In this document: positions 7,601-15,925 of the stretch, piece by piece
How the letters are laid out: the number at the start of each line of letters is the position of its first letter
How positions within the stretch are numbered: position 1 is the first letter of the stretch
Assembly: GCA_964390805.1 (NCBI GenBank)
Contig: CAYMKL010000106.1
Span: 1 to 23,566, forward strand
Length of the DNA: 23,566 nt
Origin: CAYMKL01 sp964390805
Lineage (GTDB): Bacteria; Chloroflexota; Anaerolineae; VGOG01
Reading direction: 5' to 3'
Position numbers and translations under genes: made by a program
Notes under the pieces: generated by a model
The model's database searches: none
Told to the model about the DNA's origin: nothing
What the model saw: only the letters and a program-made list of their open reading frames with translations

Positions 7601-9418
7601 ATGAACGAGCGTATCTCTGGGTATCTACTGGTCCTGCTGAGCCTGGTGGTGGCCCTGGCGGGAATCTTTGTGGCTCTGGTCGGCCTGGTGCTGGCCGACA
7701 ACGATAGCGCATCTGTCAAGACCTTGGACAGAGACCTCGAGCCAGTGATCATCACTGGGACAGCCATCAGCGCCTTTGCGGGCGCCCCAGTGGATCAATT
7801 GTTTGTCTACGCCTACACTGACGGCATCTGGACTCAGATACCTGCCCAGGTGGATGAAGTGACGGCGACGGGCGCCTACACCACCACCGAGGATGGTCTT
7901 CTGGACGCCAACGACGAGGTTGTCTTCATGGCGATGGATCTGGGGGATCAGGCCGTCGGGATGGTGCCCACGGCCGACGGTCAACCCATTAGCGCTCTCT
8001 GGTACGAGATTGAGGTGACCGACCCGATCAGCCCAACTCGAAAAGGCTGGGCCTATCTGGTTCACTCCAGTGTGCTGACACCGACGTTCACCGCCGACTA
8101 CGTCAGCTTCGACCCGATCCAGCTCCGCATCAATGGCCTAAACTACCACCTGGGTTTTGCCCCGTCTCGGCCCTGGCTTGAGTACTTGAGTTTTGGCGAC
8201 AGCGAGACAGATATTCTTGACCGAACACCCAAGCTTCGGCTCTGTTTGGGTGAGGCCTGTTGGTTTACCGAAGACAATACACCCAACGTAGAGGATGACC
8301 TGATTAGGGACGGGCCTGTGCGGGCCATCATGCGCAGCGGTAGGGCTCAGGCCTACGGAACGATGGCTACCTGGACTATTCCCGTGCCCATAATCCTCTT
8401 CGCTAACATAGTTCGCTTCTCCACCGACTTCAACAGCGCTGCCACCGGCGCAACGTTTTACAACGCTGTTGTGCCCGATGGGGTGACAGTGGACGGCATA
8501 CCCGACGACGTCCCAGCGACCCCACCTAGTCCCTGGTGCCAACTGAGCACCAGCATGGGTACGATCATACAGGCTGCAGACAACAGTCCCATTGGCGGCA
8601 CCCAGGTCAACTACTACGTGGATGACGCGACGACAGATACTGCAGATACCGGTGACATGAAGCACTATGCTGATGCGGGGATCTCTGCTACCAATCCCAA
8701 TCGCTCCTTCACGTATACTTTCGCTTTCTACTTCCTTTCTGGGTCCCAGCCCAACATCGGTGATGTATATCAGGCTTACTTCATGCAGCCTCTGTTGGTT
8801 GCGGCCTCTCGGAAAGAGCTTTCAGTGACGCTAGAAGCAGTGCCCGAGAGCCTGACTGTGGGTGACAGCTCGACCCTCACTGCCACTGTTGACTACAGCG
8901 GCGTCCCCATCAGCGGAACGGCTGTTGCCTTCACCATCGTTTCGGGCCAGGGCGCCCTGACTCCCACCATCGCCACGACCGATGAGGCTGGCAAGGCGAT
9001 GGCCTCTCTCAGTTCGCAGGTGGCTGACAGCGTGGTGGTCAAGGCCGCAACTGACTCTGTGGACTCCAACACGAAGACCGTCACTTTCGCACCTGGTGCG
9101 GTGACCACAGTGACACTGGAGGCGGCGCCCGATAGGCTGATTACGGGTCGAAGCTCAACTCTCACAGCTACGGTAGTTGATCAATACAGCAATCCCATCA
9201 GCGGCACGGATGTGACCTTCATCCTCGTTTCCGGCTCTGGTGTGATAACTCCCACTATCGCCAAGACCAATGAGGCCGGCAAGGCGATGGCCTCTCTCAG
9301 CTCCCAGGTGGAGGGCAATGTGGTAGTCAAGGCCACAGCCGATTCCGTAGAGTCCGACAGCAAGACTGTCATCTTCCTACGAGGCGTATACGTATATCTG
9401 CCTGTGATTTTCCGCTAG
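7601..9418 (+). CDS. Secreted protein with two tandem bacterial Ig-like (Big_1) repeats and C-terminal YLPVIFR
   Basis: The 605-residue protein has an N-terminal hydrophobic signal (residues 8-32, ending ...LVLADN). Next comes about 370 residues of beta-rich sequence I cannot assign (VIITGTAISAFAGAPVDQLF, later LRLCLGEACWF). Two Ig-like repeats of the invasin/intimin Big_1 type follow at about 407-500 and 504-597, with the hallmarks TLTATV, G-V/N-PISGT and DEAGKAMASLSSQV. The last residues, VYVYLPVIFR, match a YLP-hydrophobic-R ending I associate with Chloroflexota exported proteins. A surface or extracellular adhesive or enzymatic role is likely, but no catalytic motif is visible. The start is certain: AGGAGG at 7591-7596 lies 4 nt before the ATG. 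Confidence 0.8.
   Translation: MNERISGYLLVLLSLVVALAGIFVALVGLVLADNDSASVKTLDRDLEPVIITGTAISAFAGAPVDQLFVYAYTDGIWTQIPAQVDEVTATGAYTTTEDGLLDANDEVVFMAMDLGDQAVGMVPTADGQPISALWYEIEVTDPISPTRKGWAYLVHSSVLTPTFTADYVSFDPIQLRINGLNYHLGFAPSRPWLEYLSFGDSETDILDRTPKLRLCLGEACWFTEDNTPNVEDDLIRDGPVRAIMRSGRAQAYGTMATWTIPVPIILFANIVRFSTDFNSAATGATFYNAVVPDGVTVDGIPDDVPATPPSPWCQLSTSMGTIIQAADNSPIGGTQVNYYVDDATTDTADTGDMKHYADAGISATNPNRSFTYTFAFYFLSGSQPNIGDVYQAYFMQPLLVAASRKELSVTLEAVPESLTVGDSSTLTATVDYSGVPISGTAVAFTIVSGQGALTPTIATTDEAGKAMASLSSQVADSVVVKAATDSVDSNTKTVTFAPGAVTTVTLEAAPDRLITGRSSTLTATVVDQYSNPISGTDVTFILVSGSGVITPTIAKTNEAGKAMASLSSQVEGNVVVKATADSVESDSKTVIFLRGVYVYLPVIFR
8825..9394 (+). repeat. Two 285-bp in-frame tandem repeats encoding Big_1 domains
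   Basis: Units 8825-9109 and 9110-9394 align at exactly 95 codons. They share long identical DNA words, such as GGCAAGGCGATGGCCTCTCT in both copies, which suggests a fairly recent intragenic duplication or gene conversion. The copies have diverged mainly in the loops. Confidence 0.75.
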
Positions 9419-9500
9419 TCAAATCGTCCGTAGTCACGTGGTACGGTAGGCCATAGCCAGACCACAAGTCTACTGGACTATCAGACTACCAGATCACCGT

Positions 9501-10637
9501 ATGCCACGACGTCTGTACGCGATCATCCAGAAGGAACTGGTGCAGACTCTGCGGGATCGGCGCACACTGCTGATCCAGCTCGTGATGCCCGTGTTCCTGC
9601 TCTTTCTGTTCGGCTATGCGGTCGAGATTCAGGTGGAGCATCAGGCGACGGTGGTGGTGGACATGAGCCGGGATCGTCTGTCGTACGCCTACGTAGATGC
9701 TATGGTCAACACCGGCTTCTTCGATGTGGTGGGCTATGCGGACAGTGAGGCAGCCGCTGTGCAGGCGATAGATGATGGCCGGGCGCGGGTGGCCATCGTC
9801 ATCCCTCCGAACTTCGCGCCCCGCGTCGAGCGACGTGAGGCCCCCCAGGTGCTGGTGCTCATTGACGGGGCCGATGTCTTGGGTTCCCAATCGGCCCTTA
9901 ACGCCACCATGACCACCGCTCAGCGCTTCGCCGCCGACGTGATTCTAGAGCAGGTCGAACGCAGCCCGCTGGCCAGCCAGGTTGACCGACTCCAACCTTT
10001 AGACGTCCGCTTCCGGGTGCTGTATAATCCCGACTTGAAGAGCATTGTCTTTATGGTCCCTGGGATGGTGGGCCTGATCCTGCAGCAGCAGACCCTGGTT
10101 CTCATCGCTTTCGCCATCGTGCGCGAGCGGGAGGTCGGCACCGTAGAACAGCTTCTGGTCACGCCCATCCGGCCGTGGGAACTGATGCTGGGCAAGATGA
10201 TCCCCAACATCCTCATATCCTTCGTTAATATGAGCACTATCCTGGCCCTGGGACTGGTATGGTTCAAAGTGCCTTTCAACGGGGACATCTGGCTTTTCTT
10301 TGCGCTGGCCTTCCTGTTCGTCTTCTCTTCGCTGGGGCTGGGCGCGCTGGTCTCAACCCTGGCGACCTCCCAGAAGCAGGCCCAGCAGTTGGCCAACTTC
10401 ATCATCTTACCGGCTATCATGCTCTCCGGCTATCTGTTCCCTCGGGAAGCCATGCCCCTGGTGGTTCAGTGGATGGGCAATTTCATCCCACTGACCTATT
10501 TCCTCAGGATCAGCCGGGGCATCATGACCAAAGGGGTGGGCCTGGCCTCGGTGCAGGACTCAGTGGTGGCGTTGGTGGTCTTCGGGCTGGTCGTGTTCGC
10601 CATCAGCGTGCGGATGTTCAGAACGCAGCTTGACTGA
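9501..10637 (+). CDS. ABC-2 type transporter permease (YbhS/YbhR-like)
   Basis: The 378-residue protein has the typical ABC-2 exporter layout. A cytoplasmic start IIQKELVQTLRDRRTLL leads into a first membrane helix (LVMPVFLLFLFGYAV), then a large extracytoplasmic domain of about 130 residues (about 45-175). Five more helices follow, with the family motif REREVGTVEQLLVTPIRPWE near residues 207-226 and GYLFPREAMP near 309-318. It forms the membrane channel for an export ABC system. It is the only permease in the operon, so it probably works as a homodimer served by the two following ATPases. No Shine-Dalgarno sequence is apparent before ATG 9501; the start is chosen by family length and the N-terminal motif. 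E. coli systems of this type carry two permease genes. Confidence 0.92.
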   Translation: MPRRLYAIIQKELVQTLRDRRTLLIQLVMPVFLLFLFGYAVEIQVEHQATVVVDMSRDRLSYAYVDAMVNTGFFDVVGYADSEAAAVQAIDDGRARVAIVIPPNFAPRVERREAPQVLVLIDGADVLGSQSALNATMTTAQRFAADVILEQVERSPLASQVDRLQPLDVRFRVLYNPDLKSIVFMVPGMVGLILQQQTLVLIAFAIVREREVGTVEQLLVTPIRPWELMLGKMIPNILISFVNMSTILALGLVWFKVPFNGDIWLFFALAFLFVFSSLGLGALVSTLATSQKQAQQLANFIILPAIMLSGYLFPREAMPLVVQWMGNFIPLTYFLRISRGIMTKGVGLASVQDSVVALVVFGLVVFAISVRMFRTQLD

Positions 10638-10680
10638 CGCCTCTCACCGGTCACGTCCCACGTTCTTTCTTGGAGGGAAC

Positions 10681-11643
10681 ATGGTGCTTGCGGACGCTGT
10701 AATCCGAACTGAAGGGTTGACCAAGACCTTTCGCACCCGGCAGGGGGGCGAGGTCGTGGCTGTAGACAGACTAGACCTGGTGGTGGCTCGGGGTGAGACC
10801 TTCGGGCTCATCGGACCCGACGGTGCGGGGAAGACGACTACGGTGCGCCTGTTGGCCGGCTTGCTCACGCCGACGCAGGGCCAGATCACTGTATTAGGCT
10901 ACAATCCCCGCCGCCAGGGCCATGTGCTCAAGTCTCACATCGGTTATATGGCCCAGCAGTTTGGCCTGTACGGCGACCTGACGGTGATGGAGAACCTGCG
11001 CTTTTTCGCCAACGTGCACGGGGCCAGCCCTAAGGCCCGGGCCACGCGCATTCCCCAGTTGCTCGGCTTTGCCGGGCTGGAAGGCTTCGAGGGCCGCTTG
11101 GGCAGCCAACTCTCCGGCGGAATGAAGAAGAAGCTGGCTCTGGCCTGCATGCTGGTTCACGACCCTGAGGTGGTCTTTCTGGACGAGCCAACCCTGGGGG
11201 TGGACCCCGTCAGTCGGCGGGAGTTCTGGGACCTGCTGGCTGAACTGCGCACGAGGAGGGGGCTGACCATTTTCATGTGTACGCCCTACATGGACGAGGC
11301 CGAACGCTGCCATCGCGTCGGGTTGATCTATCATGGACGGTTGATAGCTCAGGGGACGCCGAGAGAGATAAAACGCCTGGTACCGGGCCAGCTTCTGGAT
11401 TGCTGGCCCTCAGATTTTGAGCAAGCCAAGGCCCTGGTGCCCACCCTGCCAGGGGTGCTCGAGATGCAGACCCTGGGCGACCGCCTGCGTCTCTTCGTGG
11501 ACGACGCGGCCCTCCGCGCGCCCCAGATCAAAGCGGCCTTGGTTGGACACAACATAGTGCTGACAGGCGACCTACGGGTGGTGCAGCCGCGCATGGAAGA
11601 AGCCTTCATCTCCCTGATGCAACGCCAAGCGTTCAACGCTTAG
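10681..11643 (+). CDS. ABC transporter ATPase, degenerate switch loop (YbhF N-half-like)
   Basis: A 320-residue nucleotide-binding protein. Walker A is GPDGAGKTTT (K51; Asp47 replaces the usual Asn), the signature is LSGGM (144-148), and Walker B is VVFLDEPTLGVDP (D168, E169). The switch region reads CTPYMDEAE, so Pro202 stands where the ATPase His is expected. The catalytic Glu is present, but the missing H-loop suggests a weak or regulatory ATP site, as in asymmetric ABC exporters. Asp in Walker A and a non-His switch loop are also what I recall of one half of the fused YbhF/RbbA-type ATPases. The ATG at 10681 is preferred over an upstream TTG (10630) that would overlap the permease, because GGAGGG (10672-10677) lies just before it and the domain begins there. 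The next gene is 12 nt away. Confidence 0.92.
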   Translation: MVLADAVIRTEGLTKTFRTRQGGEVVAVDRLDLVVARGETFGLIGPDGAGKTTTVRLLAGLLTPTQGQITVLGYNPRRQGHVLKSHIGYMAQQFGLYGDLTVMENLRFFANVHGASPKARATRIPQLLGFAGLEGFEGRLGSQLSGGMKKKLALACMLVHDPEVVFLDEPTLGVDPVSRREFWDLLAELRTRRGLTIFMCTPYMDEAERCHRVGLIYHGRLIAQGTPREIKRLVPGQLLDCWPSDFEQAKALVPTLPGVLEMQTLGDRLRLFVDDAALRAPQIKAALVGHNIVLTGDLRVVQPRMEEAFISLMQRQAFNA

Positions 11644-11655
11644 TGATCTACGACC

Positions 11656-12651
11656 ATGGAATGGGCTATCGTCGTAAAGAACCTGACCAAGACGTTTCGT
11701 GTGGGCCATAAGTACGAAACGTTCACCGCTGTGGACCACATCAACTTTGAGGTGCAACGGGGGGAGATCTTCGGCTTCCTGGGGCCCAACGGTGCCGGCA
11801 AGACGACCACCATCCGCATGCTCCTAGGGTTGATGCGTCCCACCAGCGGCGAGGCTATTGTCCTGGGGCATCGCCTGCCCGATGAGGCAAGAGCCGTACA
11901 TGCCCGCACGGGCTACATGTCACAACACTTCACCCTCTACAACGACCTTACAGCAGCAGAGAACATCCGCTTTTACGGCCAGGCCTACGGGCTCTCGGGC
12001 CAGGCTTTGCGCCGACGACAGGAGGATCTCAGCGCTATGGCCGGCCTGTCCGGGCGTGAGGATGAACTCACGGCCAACCTGTCGGGAGGCTGGCGTCAGC
12101 GTCTGGCCCTGGGGTGCGCCATCATCCACGATCCGGAGCTGGTCTTCCTGGACGAGCCTACGGCGGGGGTGGACCCCGGATCGCGGCGGGTGTTCTGGGA
12201 GCTGATCTATGGCTTGGCCCGGCAGGGCACCACAGTATTCGTAACCACTCACTACATGGACGAAGCGGAGCTGTGCCAGCGGCTGGCTTTCATTGACAGA
12301 GGCCGCATCGTGGCCATAGGCGTACTTGATGAACTGAAGGCCCGGCAGATGTGGGGGCATGTGCTGGAGCTGGAGTGCGACCAACCCGAGTTGGCTATGC
12401 GATTGCTGCGGTCGGCCCGAGCGGCTGGGACGATGGAGATCGGCGACCTGGGCTTCTACGGAGCACAGCTCCACGTGGTGGTGCCCGATGCGTCAACTGC
12501 TCTGGGGCCCATCCGCTGCCTGTTGACTGACGCAGGAGTTCAGGTCGACGCGGTGGAGTGGATTCCCCCCTCGCTCGAAGACGTGTTTATCGCTAGCATG
12601 GGACGGTCGTCCGTGCCCGTGGAGCAAATGGAGGAAAGTGAAGGCGAATGA
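11656..12651 (+). CDS. ABC transporter ATPase, canonical (YbhF C-half-like)
   Basis: A 331-residue ATPase with complete motifs: Walker A GPNGAGKTTT (K49), signature LSGGWRQRLALG, Walker B LVFLDEPTAGVDP, and switch TTHYMDEAE with the His present (H199). The C-terminal 100 residues carry the regulatory region usual for DrrA/YbhF-type drug export ATPases, ending with WIPPSLEDVFIA. It probably pairs with the preceding ATPase to form a heterodimer with one competent catalytic His site. The start is 12 nt after the previous stop and lacks an obvious Shine-Dalgarno sequence. The end overlaps the adaptor gene by ATGA, indicating translational coupling. Confidence 0.93.
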   Translation: MEWAIVVKNLTKTFRVGHKYETFTAVDHINFEVQRGEIFGFLGPNGAGKTTTIRMLLGLMRPTSGEAIVLGHRLPDEARAVHARTGYMSQHFTLYNDLTAAENIRFYGQAYGLSGQALRRRQEDLSAMAGLSGREDELTANLSGGWRQRLALGCAIIHDPELVFLDEPTAGVDPGSRRVFWELIYGLARQGTTVFVTTHYMDEAELCQRLAFIDRGRIVAIGVLDELKARQMWGHVLELECDQPELAMRLLRSARAAGTMEIGDLGFYGAQLHVVVPDASTALGPIRCLLTDAGVQVDAVEWIPPSLEDVFIASMGRSSVPVEQMEESEGE

Positions 12652-14015
12652 GATACCGTGTCCTCGTGATCGTGTGCCTTCTGATCCTCGTGGTCGCAGC
12701 ATGGCTGGCTGATGGGCAGCAGTTTCTCTCCATGGTCAGTAGCTACTTGAAGAACCAGGCACCGGCTTTGGTTACATCTGGTCAGGCAATCCCGGGAGGC
12801 CCTCTGACCGCATCGGGGTTCGTTGGGGCTGAGGAGATTCTGATAAGCACCGAGGTGTCCGGACACATTCAGGCGTTGTACGCAGACGAAGGAGATTCGG
12901 CATCGGCCGGTCAGGTGTTGGCCCAGCTCGACACGACCGTGCTTGATGTGCAGATCCAGCAGGCTGAAGCAGCACTACAGGGCGTGGAAGCGGAGCTGGC
13001 TGAAGTGAAAGCCGCTGCCAGCTCCCAGGAGATTGCAGTTGTGAAGGCTGCCGTGGCCATCGCTGAGGAAGGGGTCACATCTGCGGAGAAGGCTGTAGAG
13101 ATGGCCCAGGGCAACGTGACTGCTGCTCAGGCCGCCCTGCAGGCCGCTCAGGCCGAACTGGCCAGGCTACGCGCGGGTCCCGACCCGTACGAGGTAACAT
13201 TGGCCGAAATCGAGCTTGAAATAGCGCAGCAGCGGTTGCCCGTCCTCTGGGCGGTGAGGGATAGCACCGGCGGGTCGGAGCAACGAGGCGAAGTACCTCA
13301 GGGCAGCTACGAAGCTACCAAGGCCGCTGTGTCCGAGGCGGAGATCCACATCCGCATTCTCCAGTTGCGACTGGAAGACCTGAAAGCCGGCGCCCATCCG
13401 AAGGATCTGGAAGCGGCCCAGGCTGCTGTAGAGGCGGCGCAGGCGGGAGTAGACGCGGCTGAAGCCCTGGTGGTGAAGGCACAGCAGCAACTGGAAGCCG
13501 CTCGCGCCCGCCTACGCGAAGCCCAGGCCAGGTTAAGACTGGTGGAAGCAGGTGCTACGAGCGAGGAGATTGCGATGGCTCAGACACAGGTGAGCAATGC
13601 CCGTGCCGCGTTACAGATCCTCACGATTCAGCGCACCAAGATGACTCTGCGCGCCCCCCGGGCTGGGCTTGTTCTGGAGCGAACTATCAACATGGGCGAG
13701 ATGGCGTTGTCCGGCAGCATCTTGTTCCGCTTGGCTAACCTGGATCGGGTTGAGCTCACCGTCTATGTGCCCGAGATTGAGCTGGGTCGAGTTCAGTTTG
13801 GGCAGACCGTTGCCGTCACTGTGGACTCCTTCCCCGAGCGAGTGTTTCAGGGACAGGTAGTGCACATTTCATCGCAGGCCGAGTTCACACCGCGCAACAT
13901 CCAGACCAGTGAGCAAAGAGCAAGCCAGGTGTTCGCCGTCAAGATCGAACTTCCCAACTCTGACCACGCCCTGAAACCGGGGATGCCGGCAGATGCGGCC
14001 CTTGTTGAGCGTTAG
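12648..14015 (+). CDS. HlyD/YbhG-family membrane fusion (adaptor) protein 1
   Basis: The 455-residue protein has an N-terminal membrane anchor (VLVIVCLLILVVAAWLA). The first half of a lipoyl/barrel-sandwich domain follows (ASGFVGAEEILISTEVSGHI, DEGDSASAGQVLAQLD). A long Ala/Glu/Gln-rich coiled-coil hairpin covers about residues 100-325. The second lipoyl half (MTLRAPRAGLVLERTINMGE) leads to a beta-barrel region with AEFTPRNIQTSEQRASQVFA, a block I associate with YbhG-type adaptors. It should sit on the outer face of the membrane and couple the permease to downstream transfer of substrate. No outer-membrane channel gene is nearby, as expected if the cell has no TolC-type outer membrane. It overlaps the ATPase gene by ATGA. 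Confidence 0.9.
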   Translation: MRYRVLVIVCLLILVVAAWLADGQQFLSMVSSYLKNQAPALVTSGQAIPGGPLTASGFVGAEEILISTEVSGHIQALYADEGDSASAGQVLAQLDTTVLDVQIQQAEAALQGVEAELAEVKAAASSQEIAVVKAAVAIAEEGVTSAEKAVEMAQGNVTAAQAALQAAQAELARLRAGPDPYEVTLAEIELEIAQQRLPVLWAVRDSTGGSEQRGEVPQGSYEATKAAVSEAEIHIRILQLRLEDLKAGAHPKDLEAAQAAVEAAQAGVDAAEALVVKAQQQLEAARARLREAQARLRLVEAGATSEEIAMAQTQVSNARAALQILTIQRTKMTLRAPRAGLVLERTINMGEMALSGSILFRLANLDRVELTVYVPEIELGRVQFGQTVAVTVDSFPERVFQGQVVHISSQAEFTPRNIQTSEQRASQVFAVKIELPNSDHALKPGMPADAALVER

Positions 14016-14033
14016 AAGTTGAGGAGACAGACG

Positions 14034-15497
14034 ATGAAACGTGTTGTTTTGGTGGGTCTTGTGGTGTTGGTCCTGCTCGGTGTTGTGTGGAAGGTTTGGG
14101 GGGATGTCCTGAGCCTGAAACTCACAGATTCGGGGATTATCCGATCCCTGACAGATGCGGTGATCAGCACTGAAGTGGGCCGGCGCATGGTGGGCCTGGA
14201 TGGTGACGAGGGGGATGAGCTGGAAGTAAGAGGTTCGGGGGTTATACAGTCCCAGGCGGATGTAGTACTCAGCGCTGAATTGGGTGGGCGCGTGGTGGTC
14301 CTGGGCGCTGACGAGGGGGATGAGGTCGAAGCGGGCGCGGTGCTGGTGCGCCTGGACGAGGAACTGCTTCTGGCACAGATTGCACAGACACGCACTGTTG
14401 TTGAAGCGGCTGAGGCGAATCTGGCCCGTGTGAAAGCCGACGCCCGGGCTCCGGAAATCGAGGCAGCTCGGGCGGCAGTGAGTAGTGCCCAGGCGCAGGT
14501 CAATGCGGCCCAGGCAGCGGTGGATATAGCCAAGGCCAACCTCGAGGCTGGTGAGGCGCGCTATCGGATGGCACAGGCGCAGTTTGCCCGGTTAACGGCC
14601 GACCCCAGCGAGCGCCAACTGGAGATAGCCGAACAGCAGATTGAGTTGGCCAAGGTCCAGTTGTGGGCAGCCCAGGCTCAGCGGGACGCGACGAAAGCCG
14701 GTGTGGATATGCCGCTCTCGATTTCGTTCACTTTGGAGGATGTCGAGCTGGGACCTATCGTGATCGCCAACCCCGTTAGTCCCCAGCAATTCGACGTGCA
14801 GGCCGCTGAAGGGGTGATTCTGGGGGCGGAGACGGGCACCCGTGCGGCCCAGCTTCGGTACGACAGGTTGCAGGCAGGGGCTCGGGCTGAGGATTTGGCA
14901 ACCGTGCAGGCGGTTGTTGCCCAATACCAGGCCGAGGTACAGATAGCTCAGGTGGCTCTGGAGCAGGCGCAACAGGGCGTCTCCGTGGCCGAAGCCCAGT
15001 TGCAGCAGGCCCAGGCCCAGTTGGACCTGGTCCTGGCAGGCCCCAGGCCGGGGAAGGTGGCCCTGGCGGAAGCGGAGGTGGCGCAAGCGCAAGCAGAGGT
15101 GGACATCCTGGAAGCGCAACGCGTGAAGCTATCTTTGCGCACGCCCATTGCTGGCTTGGTGACGGAGCGTGCAGTGCATGAAGGCGAGATAGTGGTAGCA
15201 GGGGCGCGGCTGTTTACCATATCCCGCCTTGATCCCGTGATTCTGACCATCTATGTCCCGGAGACACAGATTGGACGTGTCCGGGTTGGCCAGGCAGCCG
15301 ATGTTTCCGTGGATATGTACCCAGGACAGACTTTCCGTGGTGAGGTAGTCCACATCGCTTCACGGGCGGAGTTCACTCCCCGAAACATTCAAACCGCTGA
15401 AGAGCGCGCGACGACGGTGTTTGCGGTGCGCATCAAGTTCCCCAATCCAGAACACTTCTTGAAACCTGGCATGCCCGCAGATGCCACACTCCACTGA
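14034..15497 (+). CDS. HlyD/YbhG-family membrane fusion (adaptor) protein 2, with duplicated half-lipoyl motif
   Basis: A 487-residue paralogue of the preceding adaptor: N-terminal anchor (VVLVGLVVLVLLGVVW), half-lipoyl motif, a long Ala/Gln/Glu-rich coiled-coil hairpin (about 110-385), the second lipoyl half (LSLRTPIAGLVTERAVHEGE), and the same barrel block AEFTPRNIQTAEERATTVFA. Residues 33-67 and 68-102 are a tandem duplication of the first half-lipoyl segment, ending in DEGDELEVRG and DEGDEVEAGA. The preceding adaptor has only one copy. ATG 14034 is preferred over an upstream TTG (14019) because GAGGAG (14021-14026) lies 7 nt before it. It follows adaptor 1 by 18 nt. Two adaptors with two ATPases suggest a hetero-oligomeric complex. 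Confidence 0.9.
   Translation: MKRVVLVGLVVLVLLGVVWKVWGDVLSLKLTDSGIIRSLTDAVISTEVGRRMVGLDGDEGDELEVRGSGVIQSQADVVLSAELGGRVVVLGADEGDEVEAGAVLVRLDEELLLAQIAQTRTVVEAAEANLARVKADARAPEIEAARAAVSSAQAQVNAAQAAVDIAKANLEAGEARYRMAQAQFARLTADPSERQLEIAEQQIELAKVQLWAAQAQRDATKAGVDMPLSISFTLEDVELGPIVIANPVSPQQFDVQAAEGVILGAETGTRAAQLRYDRLQAGARAEDLATVQAVVAQYQAEVQIAQVALEQAQQGVSVAEAQLQQAQAQLDLVLAGPRPGKVALAEAEVAQAQAEVDILEAQRVKLSLRTPIAGLVTERAVHEGEIVVAGARLFTISRLDPVILTIYVPETQIGRVRVGQAADVSVDMYPGQTFRGEVVHIASRAEFTPRNIQTAEERATTVFAVRIKFPNPEHFLKPGMPADATLH
14130..14339 (+). repeat. In-frame tandem duplication of the half-lipoyl segment (2 x 105 bp)
   Basis: Units 14130-14234 and 14235-14339 each encode 35 residues that align without gaps. 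Shared features are SG-I/V-I, the D-x-V-I/L-S-x-E core, and DEGDE at the same place. The DNA copies have diverged but retain GACGAGGGGGATGAG in both, so the event is not very recent. Confidence 0.8.
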
Positions 15498-15598
15498 AGT
15501 GGACTGCAGCCCCCCTGAAGAAAGTCGCGCAGCAGCCCATATCTTCCTGGGATATTCTGCACCGGCTCATATCTAGCGTGCTGAGATCGACATCACAT

Positions 15599-15663
15599 GG
15601 ACTGACTGAACACAATCGGGGGTGTCCAGTCCCATGAAGTCGTATCACCCTCACTTGACTTCA
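15599..15663 (+). terminator. Two adjacent hairpins after the ABC operon (possible terminator)
   Basis: GGACTG (15599-15604) pairs with CAGTCC (15627-15632), with an inner ACAC/GTGT pairing (15610-15613 with 15622-15625). A second hairpin, TGAAGTC (15635-15641) with GACTTCA (15657-15663), follows at once. Neither has a T-run, so termination is inferred only from position. The rest of 15498-15700 shows no gene-like frame on either strand. Confidence 0.4.
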
Positions 15664-15700
15664 CCCAACATCTGTAGAGGGGGGCGGAGGCAACGTTTTT

Positions 15701-15729
15701 TTGACAAACCATTTCGATCATGATATAAT
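15701..15729 (+). promoter_or_regulatory. Perfect-consensus sigma70-type promoter
   Basis: TTGACA at 15701-15706 and TATAAT at 15724-15729 are exact consensus hexamers with the optimal 17-nt spacer. A T-run lies directly upstream. Transcription would start near 15736 and read towards the Cys-rich lipoprotein gene. This is the strongest promoter visible in the window. Confidence 0.85.
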
Positions 15730-15925
15730 GAGAATGTAGAGGCATGTCGAGAACACAAGCGGACGCCAGAAGTAGTTTGGTGGAAGGAGGTGGTGCAGAG
15801 GTCCGAAACGGGGTTGGCAATCACGGCATAGATCCAATATGGGGCCGCTATGGGGGTGTAGCGTCTCTACCGGAGGGGTACCTATTTCTGTACAGCACAC
15901 TATCAACACGAAAGGAGGTTGAGCG
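15730..15925 (+). other. Long (about 190-nt) untranslated leader of the lipoprotein gene
   Basis: The stretch between the consensus promoter and the lipoprotein ATG holds no recognisable gene. A 62-codon frame (15744-15932) that overlaps the lipoprotein start has no convincing ribosome-binding site. The leader is G-rich, and distant GTAGAG (15736-15741) and CTCTAC words could pair. I could not match it to a known riboswitch class. Confidence 0.4.
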
